Positions 41,546 through 48,939 of a stretch of 63,368 bases of DNA are shown here, one piece after another. Source of the stretch: Candidatus Pacearchaeota archaeon (GTDB lineage: Archaea; Nanoarchaeota; Nanoarchaeia; Pacearchaeales; GW2011-AR1). The position numbers were made by a program, and so were the translations under genes. How positions within the stretch are numbered: the first letter of the stretch is position 1; the number at the start of each line of letters is the position of its first letter. Below the pieces are notes generated by a model. That model saw only the letters and a program-made list of their open reading frames with translations, had not been told where the DNA came from and did not search any database. Location of the stretch: contig JALOBN010000010.1 of the NCBI GenBank assembly GCA_023228245.1, forward strand, positions 1-63,368, given 5' to 3'.

Positions 41546-42065
41546 CGTCCGCCATCCTTACTTTACAGCGCGTTGCCTGGTCAAAGAGTGCAATCTCAAT
41601 AGCAATCATGCCAGCGCCGGCAGCTCCGAGGACTTGCCCAAATGTTCCTCCGAATGCGCCGCTGGTTATCATCACCGTCTTGTCGATGTATGCTGCCGCG
41701 AAATCCCCGGCGTTCGCGCGCAACTTGCTCGTGGCGTTCATTCCCTCGATGCCCTTCTGGATTTCGGCGAGCTTTTCATCCGTGATGTTGGCGATCCAAT
41801 TGCCGAAGATCACCGGCGACAGCGGGAGTCGGTCGATGTAGTCGATCAAGGTAGGAAGCGACAGGTCGATGGTCGTCTTGGGTATTCTCGTCGAGACGAA
41901 CAGGTAATGATCAAATGCCGGTTCCTGTCGCCATTCGATCTTGTCGCCAATGCTCACAGGCACACTGACGGTTGGGCGGTAGTAGTCAAGCGTAAGTTTG
42001 CGCCGCGCAATTTGACGCCCGACTTCCTCAAATTTCCCGTGATGAACGCAGAGCATCCAAATCAC
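41532..42065 (-). CDS. NusG/RfaH-like transcription elongation factor, 177 aa
   Basis: Residues 1-105 fit a NusG N-terminal domain: WMLCVHHGKFEEVGRQI, then AFDHYLFVST in place of FPGYVLV, and a later VIFGNWIANITDEKLAEIQ. This is the part that clamps RNA polymerase in the family. Residues about 118-177 fit a KOW domain: DKTVMITSGAFGGTFGQV, then IALFDQATRCKVRMADVEL, aligning with E. coli NusG VRVNDGPF and FGRATPVEL. Length equals the family norm. A phage copy is rare and suggests a specialised paralogue (RfaH- or LoaP-like) for processive transcription of the long leftward operon. The ribosome site is AGGTGATTTGG. Confidence 0.85.
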   Translation of the reverse strand: MIWMLCVHHGKFEEVGRQIARRKLTLDYYRPTVSVPVSIGDKIEWRQEPAFDHYLFVSTRIPKTTIDLSLPTLIDYIDRLPLSPVIFGNWIANITDEKLAEIQKGIEGMNATSKLRANAGDFAAAYIDKTVMITSGAFGGTFGQVLGAAGAGMIAIEIALFDQATRCKVRMADVELV

Positions 42066-42266
42066 CTGTGATCTCCGATTGAGGTTTCAAGCATGACCGC
42101 GCCCGACGAAAAAGGCAAAGCGGGCGCGGCCATTGGTTTTTGGTGGTTGAACGTGTTAAGTGATAATGCACCTCCCGTCTTTGAAGTTACCCCGGTTGCC
42201 GTCCATGGCGTGATTCCATTCATTGCCGGGGCTCCAGCTGTAGCACCTCTTGCGCGAATAGCTGCA
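42066..42266 (-). other. Leader region of the nusG-like gene, no gene seen
   Basis: The 201 bases between the lipoprotein gene and the nusG-like gene contain only very short frames. The one that stands out is a 22-codon frame ending in the ribosome site. A strong hairpin lies near the downstream end. A leader peptide or transcript-control region is possible. Confidence 0.5.
42097..42129. promoter_or_regulatory. GC-rich hairpin (9 bp stem, 15-base loop) upstream of the nusG-like gene
   Basis: CCGCGCCCG at 42097-42105 and CGGGCGCGG at 42121-42129 pair perfectly. On the transcribed minus strand the loop is U-rich (CTTTGCCTTTTTCGT), and no U-tract follows the stem. RfaH and LoaP family members act on leader elements with hairpins, so this could be its recruitment or autoregulatory site; that is inference. 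Confidence 0.6.
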
Positions 42267-42842
42267 TCATTTAATCTTGTCCATTATGGACTTGAGTTTG
42301 GCTTCCGTGGCCACATCAATAATCGTCAACCTCTGGACTGCCGCTCTAAATGACAACGGCACCGTGGACACGACATAGAGCATGTTATGTTCTATGTAGA
42401 TGTCTTCTGGGGTAAAGCCGAATACGCCGTCACCATTAGTCCCGTAAGAACCGTCCTCGGCAGGAGAGGGAATGTTGATATAAACGCCCGAATTAGTGAA
42501 GGGCTGTACAATTTGTTCTGTGTTGGTAAGTTGCGAATTGACCGAACTGACCTTATTGACCTGATAATAACCTATCGGGTCAGCAACGCCGGGGATAAAC
42601 AGATACATGTAGAACATCACCGAGCGGTCATTTTGTAGCTTGAACCGCTTGATGAGATTGTCTCTTTCAAGCGACCACGATAGACGCGGCGGCGGTTGTG
42701 TCTGGAACAATCCTTTTTGATTGATTTCCGTAGCGGCTTGCTCGTCTAATGCGGTTGTGTTTCTTGGACGGTCAGAAATATCACAGCCAGAAACAAACAG
42801 CATCAGCCCAATAGTGGCGATTAAACCAACGATCTTTTTCAT
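42267..42842 (-). CDS. Phage lipoprotein, 191 aa
   Basis: The first 20 residues are a lipoprotein signal with lipobox LFVSGC; Cys 20 would be lipidated. The next residue is Asp (CDI), which in E. coli would retain the lipoprotein in the inner membrane. The mature part has a Pro/Gln-rich region, then beta segments (VMFYMYLFIPGVADPIGYYQVN) and a C-terminal alpha/beta part. It lies among early genes and so is made early, as superinfection-exclusion lipoproteins can be, though no family is recognised. A strong GAGGAGGT site precedes the ATG. Confidence 0.75.
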   Translation of the reverse strand: MKKIVGLIATIGLMLFVSGCDISDRPRNTTALDEQAATEINQKGLFQTQPPPRLSWSLERDNLIKRFKLQNDRSVMFYMYLFIPGVADPIGYYQVNKVSSVNSQLTNTEQIVQPFTNSGVYINIPSPAEDGSYGTNGDGVFGFTPEDIYIEHNMLYVVSTVPLSFRAAVQRLTIIDVATEAKLKSIMDKIK

Positions 42843-42850
42843 ATACCTCC

Positions 42851-43228
42851 TCAGTAGCAGTTAAATTTTTGAGTTGTTAATTGATAGGGCAGCGACTTGG
42901 ATTTCCAGAGTGCCCGATTCCACATTTTGCTCTTGGCATTGTAGTCCTCTACCCACTTATTCAAATTTGTGCGAAGTGCCAGTAGCCGCTGTTCCTTACT
43001 GAACTGCTCAAACATCTTATCCGTTTCAGGGACGGCCTTCATGTTGCATAGGTCAGTGTTGAGCTTGACGCACGTGTTGTAAATGTCCTGAAATTCTTCG
43101 TATCGGATCAGCATCGCGTCCGTCGTGCCCGCCACTCGATTACCGATCCCAATACCAAATGACATGAGGATCAATGCGAGGACGATAACTCCTATCGCAA
43201 TCCCGCCGATCCATGCAAGTGCTTTCAT
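42851..43228 (-). CDS. Single-pass membrane protein, 125 aa
   Basis: Residues 4-28 form a membrane segment (ALAWIGGIAIGVIVLALILM), followed by a charged helical domain with paired Cys residues (around 53 and 62). It could be LemA-like in its helical part (VEDYNAKSKMWNRALWK), a common helix-bundle envelope protein fold. It is adjacent to the lipoprotein gene, so the two may work together at the envelope. It overlaps RusA by 4 bases. Confidence 0.65.
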   Translation of the reverse strand: MKALAWIGGIAIGVIVLALILMSFGIGIGNRVAGTTDAMLIRYEEFQDIYNTCVKLNTDLCNMKAVPETDKMFEQFSKEQRLLALRTNLNKWVEDYNAKSKMWNRALWKSKSLPYQLTTQKFNCY

Positions 43229-43797
43229 CTGTGCTTTCCTTTCTTGTGATAAGTGTTTGTATCTTCCAATTCCATTTGCTTCTCCGATATCGACGCGACG
43301 AGCAATTCAACGTCAATCCATTCCTCTGTGCCGGGGACGATTGTTACCCACGATTCTTTTCCGGGAAATGGCAGAGTAATAACATCGGCGTCGTCATGGT
43401 ACAGGCCTTCCCACTTTAGGCCCCGGTGCTTATCAAATTTGTCCTGTAATGAATCCTCAACGCACTTGGACATATTGCCGTGATCGGGAACGTGGCGACT
43501 GGCGAGATAGGGCTTCATCTTTTTGCCGTGCGTCCATTTCTTTTCCGCAACGTAGAAGTGCAGATACATCTTGATCTTCGTGCCCTTCGCAGGGGCGACC
43601 CAATGCGCGTCACGGCGAGCGACGTTTGCGTATAGGTGAACGCGATCCTTGAAGGCTTCATAATCCTTGAGCATGTAGGTCAGGGGCTTATCGCGCCGGA
43701 TTTGCTGGCCATCCTTGCCCTTCCGAAATTGCGATACCTTCGGACGGTGATCGGAGACGATTGCGCCCGGGACAGTGAAGGCGAGGCGGGTGGTCAT
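43225..43797 (-). CDS. rusA: RusA-like Holliday junction resolvase, 190 aa
   Basis: I start at the ATG at 43795-43797 (GGAAGAGG upstream); a longer frame continues into the upstream small gene. The RusA pattern is clear: a first strand with LAFTVPG, a Lys/Arg region, then VPDHGNMSKCVEDSLQD near residues 120-136 (the conserved Asp and Asn-x-x-K), and later YHDDADV with the double Asp metal ligands. The enzyme cuts Holliday junctions. It accompanies SbcCD and a helicase in this replication module, as in many temperate phages. Confidence 0.88.
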   Translation of the reverse strand: MTTRLAFTVPGAIVSDHRPKVSQFRKGKDGQQIRRDKPLTYMLKDYEAFKDRVHLYANVARRDAHWVAPAKGTKIKMYLHFYVAEKKWTHGKKMKPYLASRHVPDHGNMSKCVEDSLQDKFDKHRGLKWEGLYHDDADVITLPFPGKESWVTIVPGTEEWIDVELLVASISEKQMELEDTNTYHKKGKHR

Positions 43798-43931
43798 GCG
43801 ACAACCTCTTCCGGCTTGTAGTAGGCACAACAGAAGTCGCAATGCTTCACGTCATGCTGCTCAGAACATGCGCCATAATCAGGATCGTTTTCAAAGCGGA
43901 ACCAAAACCGGCAGATCTTGCAGGTGGTCAT
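43794..43931 (-). CDS. Small Cys-rich protein, 45 aa
   Basis: The ATG at 43929-43931 overlaps the stop of the ASCH gene and the TGA overlaps the RusA start, so it is coupled on both sides. Cys residues occur at 4, 7, 22, 31, 34 and 35 in C-x2-C … C … C-x2-C-C spacing, with His at 26 and 30. This is typical of a small zinc finger. The function is unknown; its coupling to RusA and ASCH suggests nucleic-acid metabolism. Confidence 0.7.
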   Translation of the reverse strand: MTTCKICRFWFRFENDPDYGACSEQHDVKHCDFCCAYYKPEEVVA

Positions 43932-44329
43932 GGCTTGACTCCCTTTTTGATTTCCGAGAGTAGTTCGTCGAGAGTGCAGGTCGTAGTCAACCCCTCTGGC
44001 AACTCCACCTCAAACAGCCGCAGCTTCCCCTTCACCGGGAAGGCTCCGATCTTGCGGATGTTGGCGAGCACCCATGCGAATAGGCCGTCGTGATAGCGGC
44101 AACATGCAGCAATGCGATCTTCGAAAGTCATCGGCCGGCAATCAACCAACTCCGCGATCGCGAGAGCGGCGCCAGCCGGATAGATGCGGGGGGTCTTCGA
44201 CGAACAAATCAGTAGGTCACCGCGATAGCTGGTTGCCCAAGTCCGCGTCTCGATTGTCTTCTGTCCAGACGCGATCATGTTTGCCCAAGGCTGCTGAATA
44301 GAGAGGGCTTTCATGGTGAGATTATTCAT
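43928..44329 (-). CDS. ASCH-domain protein, 133 aa
   Basis: The start at 44329 is set by CAGGAGCCGTC upstream. After MNNLT the product reads MKALSIQQPWANMIASGQKTI, then ETRTWATSYRG, the beta-barrel entry of ASCH/EVE-type domains that bind RNA or modified bases. GAALAIAELVDCRPM and VLANIRKIGAF are also typical of phage ASCH proteins. Family members include amidohydrolases acting on N4-acetylcytidine. The catalytic role here is not certain. The gene overlaps dnaB by 8 bases. Confidence 0.83.
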   Translation of the reverse strand: MNNLTMKALSIQQPWANMIASGQKTIETRTWATSYRGDLLICSSKTPRIYPAGAALAIAELVDCRPMTFEDRIAACCRYHDGLFAWVLANIRKIGAFPVKGKLRLFEVELPEGLTTTCTLDELLSEIKKGVKP

Positions 44330-45653
44330 GACGGCTCCTGTCTGATGATCTGAAGCTCGCGCGTGCCGCGTCCCAATAGACCTGAGCGATGCCCACCGGT
44401 CCTGACCGCTGCTTAGCGACCACAATCTCCGCGACGTTCTGCTCTCCCTGTCCATGCCGATACGGATGCCAAATGAAGAACACGTTATGCGCGTCAGCGG
44501 CGAGGGATCCACAGTCACGGATATCAGTAAGGATCGGCCGCTTGTCCGCTCTTTGGACAAATTGCTTATTCATTTGCGATGGGAGGATAATCGGGATTGC
44601 GCATTCTTTCGCCGTGTCGGTAATGATCGCCGACACCTTGGATAATTCCTCATTGCGGTTGCCGACATCGCCAACATTCAGATTCATTTTCTGCACGTAA
44701 TCGACTACCGCAAGTTTGATCCCATACTGCCTGACCATGCGGCGGATGGTGCTGCGAACCGCAAGAGGTGATCCACCCGTGAAATATTTCTCGACGATTT
44801 TGGAGTCGGTAAAATTGAATCTGCATACTTGTTCGTACTGGTAGTCACTCAAGGTACCGCGCCGGAGTGCGTCATGATCGATGCCGGTCTTACGACACAT
44901 AAAACGACCAACCAGCTCTTCGTCTTTCATTTCGAGCGAGACAAAACCGGTAGGCACCCCGCGTTGATCGAGGTCATCACAAATACCAATCGATAGAGAC
45001 GTCTTTCCGTCGCCGGGAGCTCCCGCCAGGAGTGTCACGGTTCCCGGCTCAAGCCGGAAGATTAGTTTGTCAAGATCATAAAGGCCCGTGGTAATCCATG
45101 TTTTCATAATCTCCGGATGATTGCGCGCCTCGTATACTTCGTCGAGACGTTTGAGAAACAGAAGACCGGCGTCCTGGAAGGTGAGTATCTCCGCCGCCTG
45201 TTCGAGATTTGCCGTCTTGAGTAATTCCAATTCAATCGCGGCAACCAACTCCGCCGGCGTCCCATCTTGACGCGATGCCTTGTCATAGGTAGTGCGCGCC
45301 ATATTCATTAGCAGGCGGAGTAGATACTTTTCGCGGATGATTTCGGCGTAACGTTCACAGTTGGCGGCAGAATAAACATCGTCGGTTAACTCAATCAAGT
45401 ACGCCCTACCGCCGATGCCATCGAGTTGTTGTTTGGCAATCAGGCGGTCGGTAACAGTGACCAGATCTTGCGGTGTGTTCTCAATCGCGAGTTCCTTGAT
45501 TGCCTGCCATACAATTCGGTGTCGCTTGTCGTAGAAGCAATCGTCGGTGATTTTCTCGGCCACATTGTCGGTGTAACTATTGTCGATCAATAATGAGCCG
45601 AGTAAACTCACTTCGGCCTGTCTGTCATGCGGTGGTGTTAACTGTTCCGGCAT
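44322..45653 (-). CDS. dnaB: Replicative DNA helicase, DnaB-like
   Basis: I use the ATG at 45651-45653 (AAGGAAG upstream). It is a 443-residue protein: N-terminal helical domain (LTPPHDRQAEVSLLGSLLIDN), linker, and RecA motor with Walker A GAPGDGKT (211-218), the helicase motif around LAVVDYVQKMN and the arginine-finger region near DIRDCGSLAADAHNVFFI. The layout is that of bacterial DnaB. It unwinds the fork and pairs with the DnaD-like protein encoded by the neighbouring gene as loader. It overlaps that gene by 29 bases. Confidence 0.94.
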   Translation of the reverse strand: MPEQLTPPHDRQAEVSLLGSLLIDNSYTDNVAEKITDDCFYDKRHRIVWQAIKELAIENTPQDLVTVTDRLIAKQQLDGIGGRAYLIELTDDVYSAANCERYAEIIREKYLLRLLMNMARTTYDKASRQDGTPAELVAAIELELLKTANLEQAAEILTFQDAGLLFLKRLDEVYEARNHPEIMKTWITTGLYDLDKLIFRLEPGTVTLLAGAPGDGKTSLSIGICDDLDQRGVPTGFVSLEMKDEELVGRFMCRKTGIDHDALRRGTLSDYQYEQVCRFNFTDSKIVEKYFTGGSPLAVRSTIRRMVRQYGIKLAVVDYVQKMNLNVGDVGNRNEELSKVSAIITDTAKECAIPIILPSQMNKQFVQRADKRPILTDIRDCGSLAADAHNVFFIWHPYRHGQGEQNVAEIVVAKQRSGPVGIAQVYWDAARASFRSSDRSRHE

Positions 45654-46578
45654 CCATTCGCTTCCTTGCTTCGTGACATGCTTCGTGTAAGCGCTGACCA
45701 TTCCCTGTTGCGCCGATTGTTTCGATATGCGCCCAGCAGGCTTTTTGATCCTCGGGCTCACCCAGCAACTGCTCGGTGACATCGACGAAGAACGCCGGCG
45801 TATAGCCCAGGTCTTCTTTCGCGTCAAATACCCGGCCGATTCCCTTGACGACTATTTTGCTGACAATCTTCCCGGCCGCTTGTCCGTGATTGATTTCAAA
45901 CTTCAGGTTATCGGTGAGCCACGCCTTGACTGCGGCAACAGCGTCCCCATAAGTGCGCCCTTCCTCACCATTTACCCGCCGTCCGATCTTGGCTGTGATG
46001 ATTGCCATTTCCTCCGGCGAGCGTTTTTTGGCGGTAGTGTCGTCTGGCTCCTCAGTTTTCGGTTGTTCAAAAGGCGACGAAGGCGCGTCCTCTGTGAGAA
46101 GTGAGGAAGGAGAAGTGGGAAGGGGGGAGAGAGAAGTGGGAAGTAGAGACAATTCGCCGCGCCTGTCCGCGAGTCGCGGACAATTGACCGCCAAAAAACC
46201 GATTACACTGTCTCGCAATAACTTCCACTCTTCAGTCGGCGGGTCTGGAGTTTTTCTCTTAAATTTGCTCCGAACTCGCTGGTGTTTGTCCCAATTCAAG
46301 AAAACGCCGAACATCCGGCCATTATCAACCCAGAGTTTGAGCATTTCTTTGTCCGCTGGTAGGTCAGCGATCTCAAGTAATCTGGCACCAATTTCGTGGG
46401 GCGTCCAATTATCCCGATAGGGTAGGGTCATGCCCTTAAGGACTCTGGGGTCAGCCATAAAGCAACCATGATCGTCTGGGAGTGGTAGCAGCCGGTAGAA
46501 GAGTAGTTCTGCCGCGTCAGACAAAGAATTCAGCGATCCACTCGTCCAGATAGAATCCTTGATGAATCGGTTAGCCAT
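45625..46578 (-). CDS. DnaD-like replication initiation protein, 317 aa
   Basis: The start is the ATG at 46576-46578 overlapping the HNH gene; TTG 9 bases upstream is a weaker alternative. The N-terminal 110 residues form a winged-helix domain: FIKDSIWTSGSLNSLSDAAELLFYRLLPLPDDHG, with MADPRVLKGMTLP and a turn WDKHQRVRSKFKRK. The middle (about 140-190) is a low-complexity Ser/Pro/Leu linker with internal repetition. The C-terminal third is helical, as in the DnaD/DnaB2 loader family. The N-terminal pattern occurs in many phage replication initiators. No origin was identified. Confidence 0.7.
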   Translation of the reverse strand: MANRFIKDSIWTSGSLNSLSDAAELLFYRLLPLPDDHGCFMADPRVLKGMTLPYRDNWTPHEIGARLLEIADLPADKEMLKLWVDNGRMFGVFLNWDKHQRVRSKFKRKTPDPPTEEWKLLRDSVIGFLAVNCPRLADRRGELSLLPTSLSPLPTSPSSLLTEDAPSSPFEQPKTEEPDDTTAKKRSPEEMAIITAKIGRRVNGEEGRTYGDAVAAVKAWLTDNLKFEINHGQAAGKIVSKIVVKGIGRVFDAKEDLGYTPAFFVDVTEQLLGEPEDQKACWAHIETIGATGNGQRLHEACHEARKRMDAGTVNTTA

Positions 46579-46954
46579 TACAGGCAACCCCTAACCCTTG
46601 CCAAGTGTTAACTCTTTCAAGGTGAGCCTGTAGTCTCTTGTTCCATTTCCACTCGTCCATTGTCCTCGCCCCCTTCGATCCATTGCAAAAAGTGCAGAGA
46701 GTCTGGAGATTCTCGGGATCGTTCGTACCTCCCTTGGAAATTGGAATAATGTGATCCACCGTAAGCGCCGGAGCTGAATAACTGCGCCGCCAAGGAGTAA
46801 TGATTGTCCTTCTACTGTGCAGAATGGGTGAGTACCTACAATAGCGGCAGGTATAGCCATCTCTCTCATAAATAACTTTGGATAATCTCTTTTGAACAAA
46901 GCACCATCTTTGTCTCATTCTTCTTGGACTGATTTGGGCGTATTCTTTAGCCAT
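46571..46954 (-). CDS. HNH endonuclease (second copy), 127 aa
   Basis: CRYCRYSPI starts a treble clef (residues 37-45). After a short strand the core reads LTVDHIIPISKGGTNDPENLQTLC, then TFCNGSKG, the classical HNH arrangement with D-H, N and C-x2-C. It is basic at both ends. A position beside replication genes far from the terminase fits a homing endonuclease or a replication-associated nuclease. It overlaps the DnaD-like gene by 8 bases. Confidence 0.88.
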   Translation of the reverse strand: MAKEYAQISPRRMRQRWCFVQKRLSKVIYERDGYTCRYCRYSPILHSRRTIITPWRRSYSAPALTVDHIIPISKGGTNDPENLQTLCTFCNGSKGARTMDEWKWNKRLQAHLERVNTWQGLGVACNG

Positions 46955-46972
46955 TGTGATCCTCGAAAATGC

Positions 46973-47347
46973 TCATAGTTGCAAATCTCCCTGCGCTTCA
47001 TCTGGAAACGCCTTGTCCAGTCCCGCCAGCACTTCCCAAAGTTTCGTGCCGCGCTGCTTGATATGCTCTTTGGTTGACTCCAGTTCTCCACGGTTCTTCG
47101 CCCAGAAGTAGCCTTCACCACCAGAGCCGACAGGTAGATGCATTATGGCGCGCATATACGAAACCAAGTCGCGGAATTGTGCGCCGGAGCTTTTGCCATG
47201 CAGCCCGATCAGCGGCTCTAATTTCTCGGATATGATCGGGTGTTCTTTACTTGTCTCTGTCTTCAGTATCATTGTCAGGTTAACAATCCGATAACGATCC
47301 TCGAAGGATAGCTCAGTGTTGACGCGCTCGAAGCCGGAGAGGTTCAT
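46973..47347 (-). CDS. Hypothetical helical protein, 124 aa
   Basis: The product is mostly alpha-helical: FEDRYRIVNLTMILKTE, then IISEKLEPLIG and a C-terminal helix EVLAGLDKAFPDEAQGD. A Gly-rich loop VGSGGEGYFW lies near residue 75. It is the gene downstream of the 210-residue protein, separated by 2 bases, so they are coupled. No family is recognised. Confidence 0.58.
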   Translation of the reverse strand: MNLSGFERVNTELSFEDRYRIVNLTMILKTETSKEHPIISEKLEPLIGLHGKSSGAQFRDLVSYMRAIMHLPVGSGGEGYFWAKNRGELESTKEHIKQRGTKLWEVLAGLDKAFPDEAQGDLQL

Positions 47348-47349
47348 CG

Positions 47350-47982
47350 TTAGTTGACCGCTTCCCCATCTTCCAGCGTGTTAATCGCCGCCTGATTTTC
47401 GGCTTCGGTTTTCTCGGCAGTCTCAAGTGGCAGTTCGCGTTGATCGTCGAGCTCGCAGGGGATTACTTCGTGGAACATTCTTATGTTCGCAGTGACGCCG
47501 GTGCCCCAGATTCTCAGGAACGTCTCGGGTTCGAAGTCCTGCCCGAATTCGAGGTCAAACTCTTTGAAGATTCGGGTTCCCTTGCGGATCTGCTCGAATG
47601 GAGCCAAGTTCTGCTTATGGGAAAAGGCGTGATCGTTACCCGACTTGATTATGATCTCGACCGGGAAGCCACTGAAAAGTTCTTCGAAGCGTCCGAGGTT
47701 GTTGATGTGATCGCGCTCAACTCGGATTGTCGCCGTGGCTCCGACGCCACGATTGTCGAAGCGTACCAGTTGCGCATTGAATTCGACGAGCGAGCCATAG
47801 AGTTCATTTGCACGTTGAAGCTCGACGGCGCTGACGAATACCGTCTTGCCCCCGATGTTGACCTTCACCTTCTCGGCGTCTGCTGTGGCCTGGTGGTCAA
47901 CTCCACTAAGCGGGATGATTGGAGCCGATTTTCCGGGCTTCCCTTTTGGCTTTTCTTTCTTGGCTACTTTCTTGGCTGGCAT
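47350..47982 (-). CDS. Hypothetical basic-tailed protein, 210 aa
   Basis: The ATG at 47980-47982 has GGAAGG five bases upstream (a second ATG lies directly before it). A longer frame upstream runs through a hairpin. Residues 1-20 are Lys-rich (KKVAKKEKPKGKPGK), then comes a beta-rich domain with KVNIGGKTVFVSAVELQRANELYGSL, a coiled helix and an acidic end. It could be a DNA-binding accessory protein. No family is recognised. Confidence 0.58.
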   Translation of the reverse strand: MPAKKVAKKEKPKGKPGKSAPIIPLSGVDHQATADAEKVKVNIGGKTVFVSAVELQRANELYGSLVEFNAQLVRFDNRGVGATATIRVERDHINNLGRFEELFSGFPVEIIIKSGNDHAFSHKQNLAPFEQIRKGTRIFKEFDLEFGQDFEPETFLRIWGTGVTANIRMFHEVIPCELDDQRELPLETAEKTEAENQAAINTLEDGEAVN

Positions 47983-48015
47983 CATAACCTTCCGTGGTTT
48001 AGTGTTTCGTTTAGT

Positions 48016-48047
48016 GAGCCGGAGCGCCTCTCGGTACGCTCCGGCTC
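48016..48047. promoter_or_regulatory. Perfect 11 bp hairpin in the leader of the 210-aa protein gene
   Basis: GAGCCGGAGCG at 48016-48026 pairs with CGCTCCGGCTC at 48037-48047 around a 10-base loop. It lies between the small membrane-protein stop (48072) and the start at 47982. No U-tract follows on the minus strand. It could stabilise or regulate the transcript. Confidence 0.65.
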
Positions 48048-48071
48048 GTGGAGGGCGCACATGTCAGTGCG

Positions 48072-48200
48072 TCAGGTTCGGGTATCCCTATCCTTCGACT
48101 TGAAGGTCAGTGTCCCCGTGACGGCCTCCTTGTGGCGCTTATGAAACAGTCGCCATAGGAAGCCGCAGACTACCACTATGATTTTGATGAACCGCTTCAC
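48072..48200 (-). CDS. Small membrane protein, 42 aa
   Basis: A GTG at 48198-48200 overlaps the upstream stop (GTGA). The product starts with a basic residue pair, then a hydrophobic segment IIVVVCGFLWRLF (residues 7-19), and ends in a highly charged tail. It is likely a single-pass membrane protein or peptide. Translational coupling argues it is real. The function is unknown. Confidence 0.5.
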   Translation of the reverse strand: MKRFIKIIVVVCGFLWRLFHKRHKEAVTGTLTFKSKDRDTRT

Positions 48201-48562
48201 GGCTTCGGCTTGAACTCCAGCGTTCCGAAACTCGCCTCAGCCTGAGTGGTGAAGACGATCGTACCGATCAGCGTAATCGGTTTTACGTCGTCACCGAAGC
48301 GGGCATCAACTTCCAAAGTGATGTTGCACTGATCGCCGTGGCTGATCACTGCGAAGTCGGGCACGGTGACGTCGATCACCGGGTCCGCTCCATCAAGCAG
48401 TGCGCCAATCTCAGCGTTACTCGTGATTGCCACGCCGTCGAGGTCAGCGCTAAGCGCGGTGATCTTCTCGACAGGCCTCTTGTCTGTCTTGGCTTCGTCG
48501 GAGAAATACTCTCCTATTGCGCTAAGACCGTTGGGGTTCTCCCCCACCTTCCATGTGAACAT
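48197..48562 (-). CDS. Hypothetical beta-domain protein, 121 aa
   Basis: I start at the ATG at 48560-48562 preceded by CAAGGAGAGTGAG. The product is largely beta-stranded and acidic with VIDVTVPDFAVISHGDQCNITLEV in the centre, like an Ig- or MSP-type sandwich. It has no signal peptide. No family is recognised. Confidence 0.58.
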   Translation of the reverse strand: MFTWKVGENPNGLSAIGEYFSDEAKTDKRPVEKITALSADLDGVAITSNAEIGALLDGADPVIDVTVPDFAVISHGDQCNITLEVDARFGDDVKPITLIGTIVFTTQAEASFGTLEFKPKP

Positions 48563-48613
48563 CTCACTCTCCTTGAGCGTGTGTATGGTTATCCGTGCAA
48601 GCACGGTGTGATT

Positions 48614-48853
48614 TCATGAACCGGGAACCGCTGTAATGTATTTCGCTGTCGGTCCCCGGCCTCGCACGGTCAGTGCGATCAAGTTAAAGGGCACTACTTT
48701 GTTTCCGGGTAGACGTCCTTCCGTACTCCGTTTCGTGCCCAAATTTGAAAGAGAAGCGGCTGCCGGTTCGGCGTACGTGCGCACCTCTTTACCGGCTATT
48801 TTTGCCTCATACACGGTGACGTACCGAGGCTGCATTGACCAGCCGCTTCTCAT
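48614..48853 (-). CDS. Small hypothetical protein, 79 aa
   Basis: The ATG at 48851-48853 overlaps the stop of the small membrane gene upstream (TAATG) and has ACAAGGAGAAAAG before it. The product is a compact basic protein with VTVYEAKIAGKEVRTYAE and a C-terminal VPFNLIALTVRGRG strand. It may be a small nucleic-acid-binding fold. No family is recognised. Confidence 0.55.
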   Translation of the reverse strand: MRSGWSMQPRYVTVYEAKIAGKEVRTYAEPAAASLSNLGTKRSTEGRLPGNKVVPFNLIALTVRGRGPTAKYITAVPGS

Positions 48854-48939
48854 TATCTTTTCTCCTTGTCGCCCCATTCGATTTTCACCTTGAAACCGCA
48901 AACCAGCAAGAGGATCAAGATCACTATGGCCCAAGTCAT
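48853..48939 (-). CDS. Tiny membrane protein, 28 aa
   Basis: The ATG at 48937-48939 lies in an ATGA overlap with the SbcC-like gene stop and the frame ends in TAATG with the next gene. The first 15 residues are a membrane helix (MTWAIVILILLLVCG) followed by a charged tail. This pattern suggests a genuine phage microprotein. Its function is unknown. Confidence 0.5.
   Translation of the reverse strand: MTWAIVILILLLVCGFKVKIEWGDKEKR

Noticed and set aside
48016..48047. Intrinsic terminator
   Set aside because: The hairpin is strong, but no U-tract follows it on the coding strand and genes continue without a break.
47440..48144. Plus-strand reading frame of 234 codons
   Set aside because: It is antisense to the 210-residue protein gene with a good ribosome site, and would run against the whole operon.
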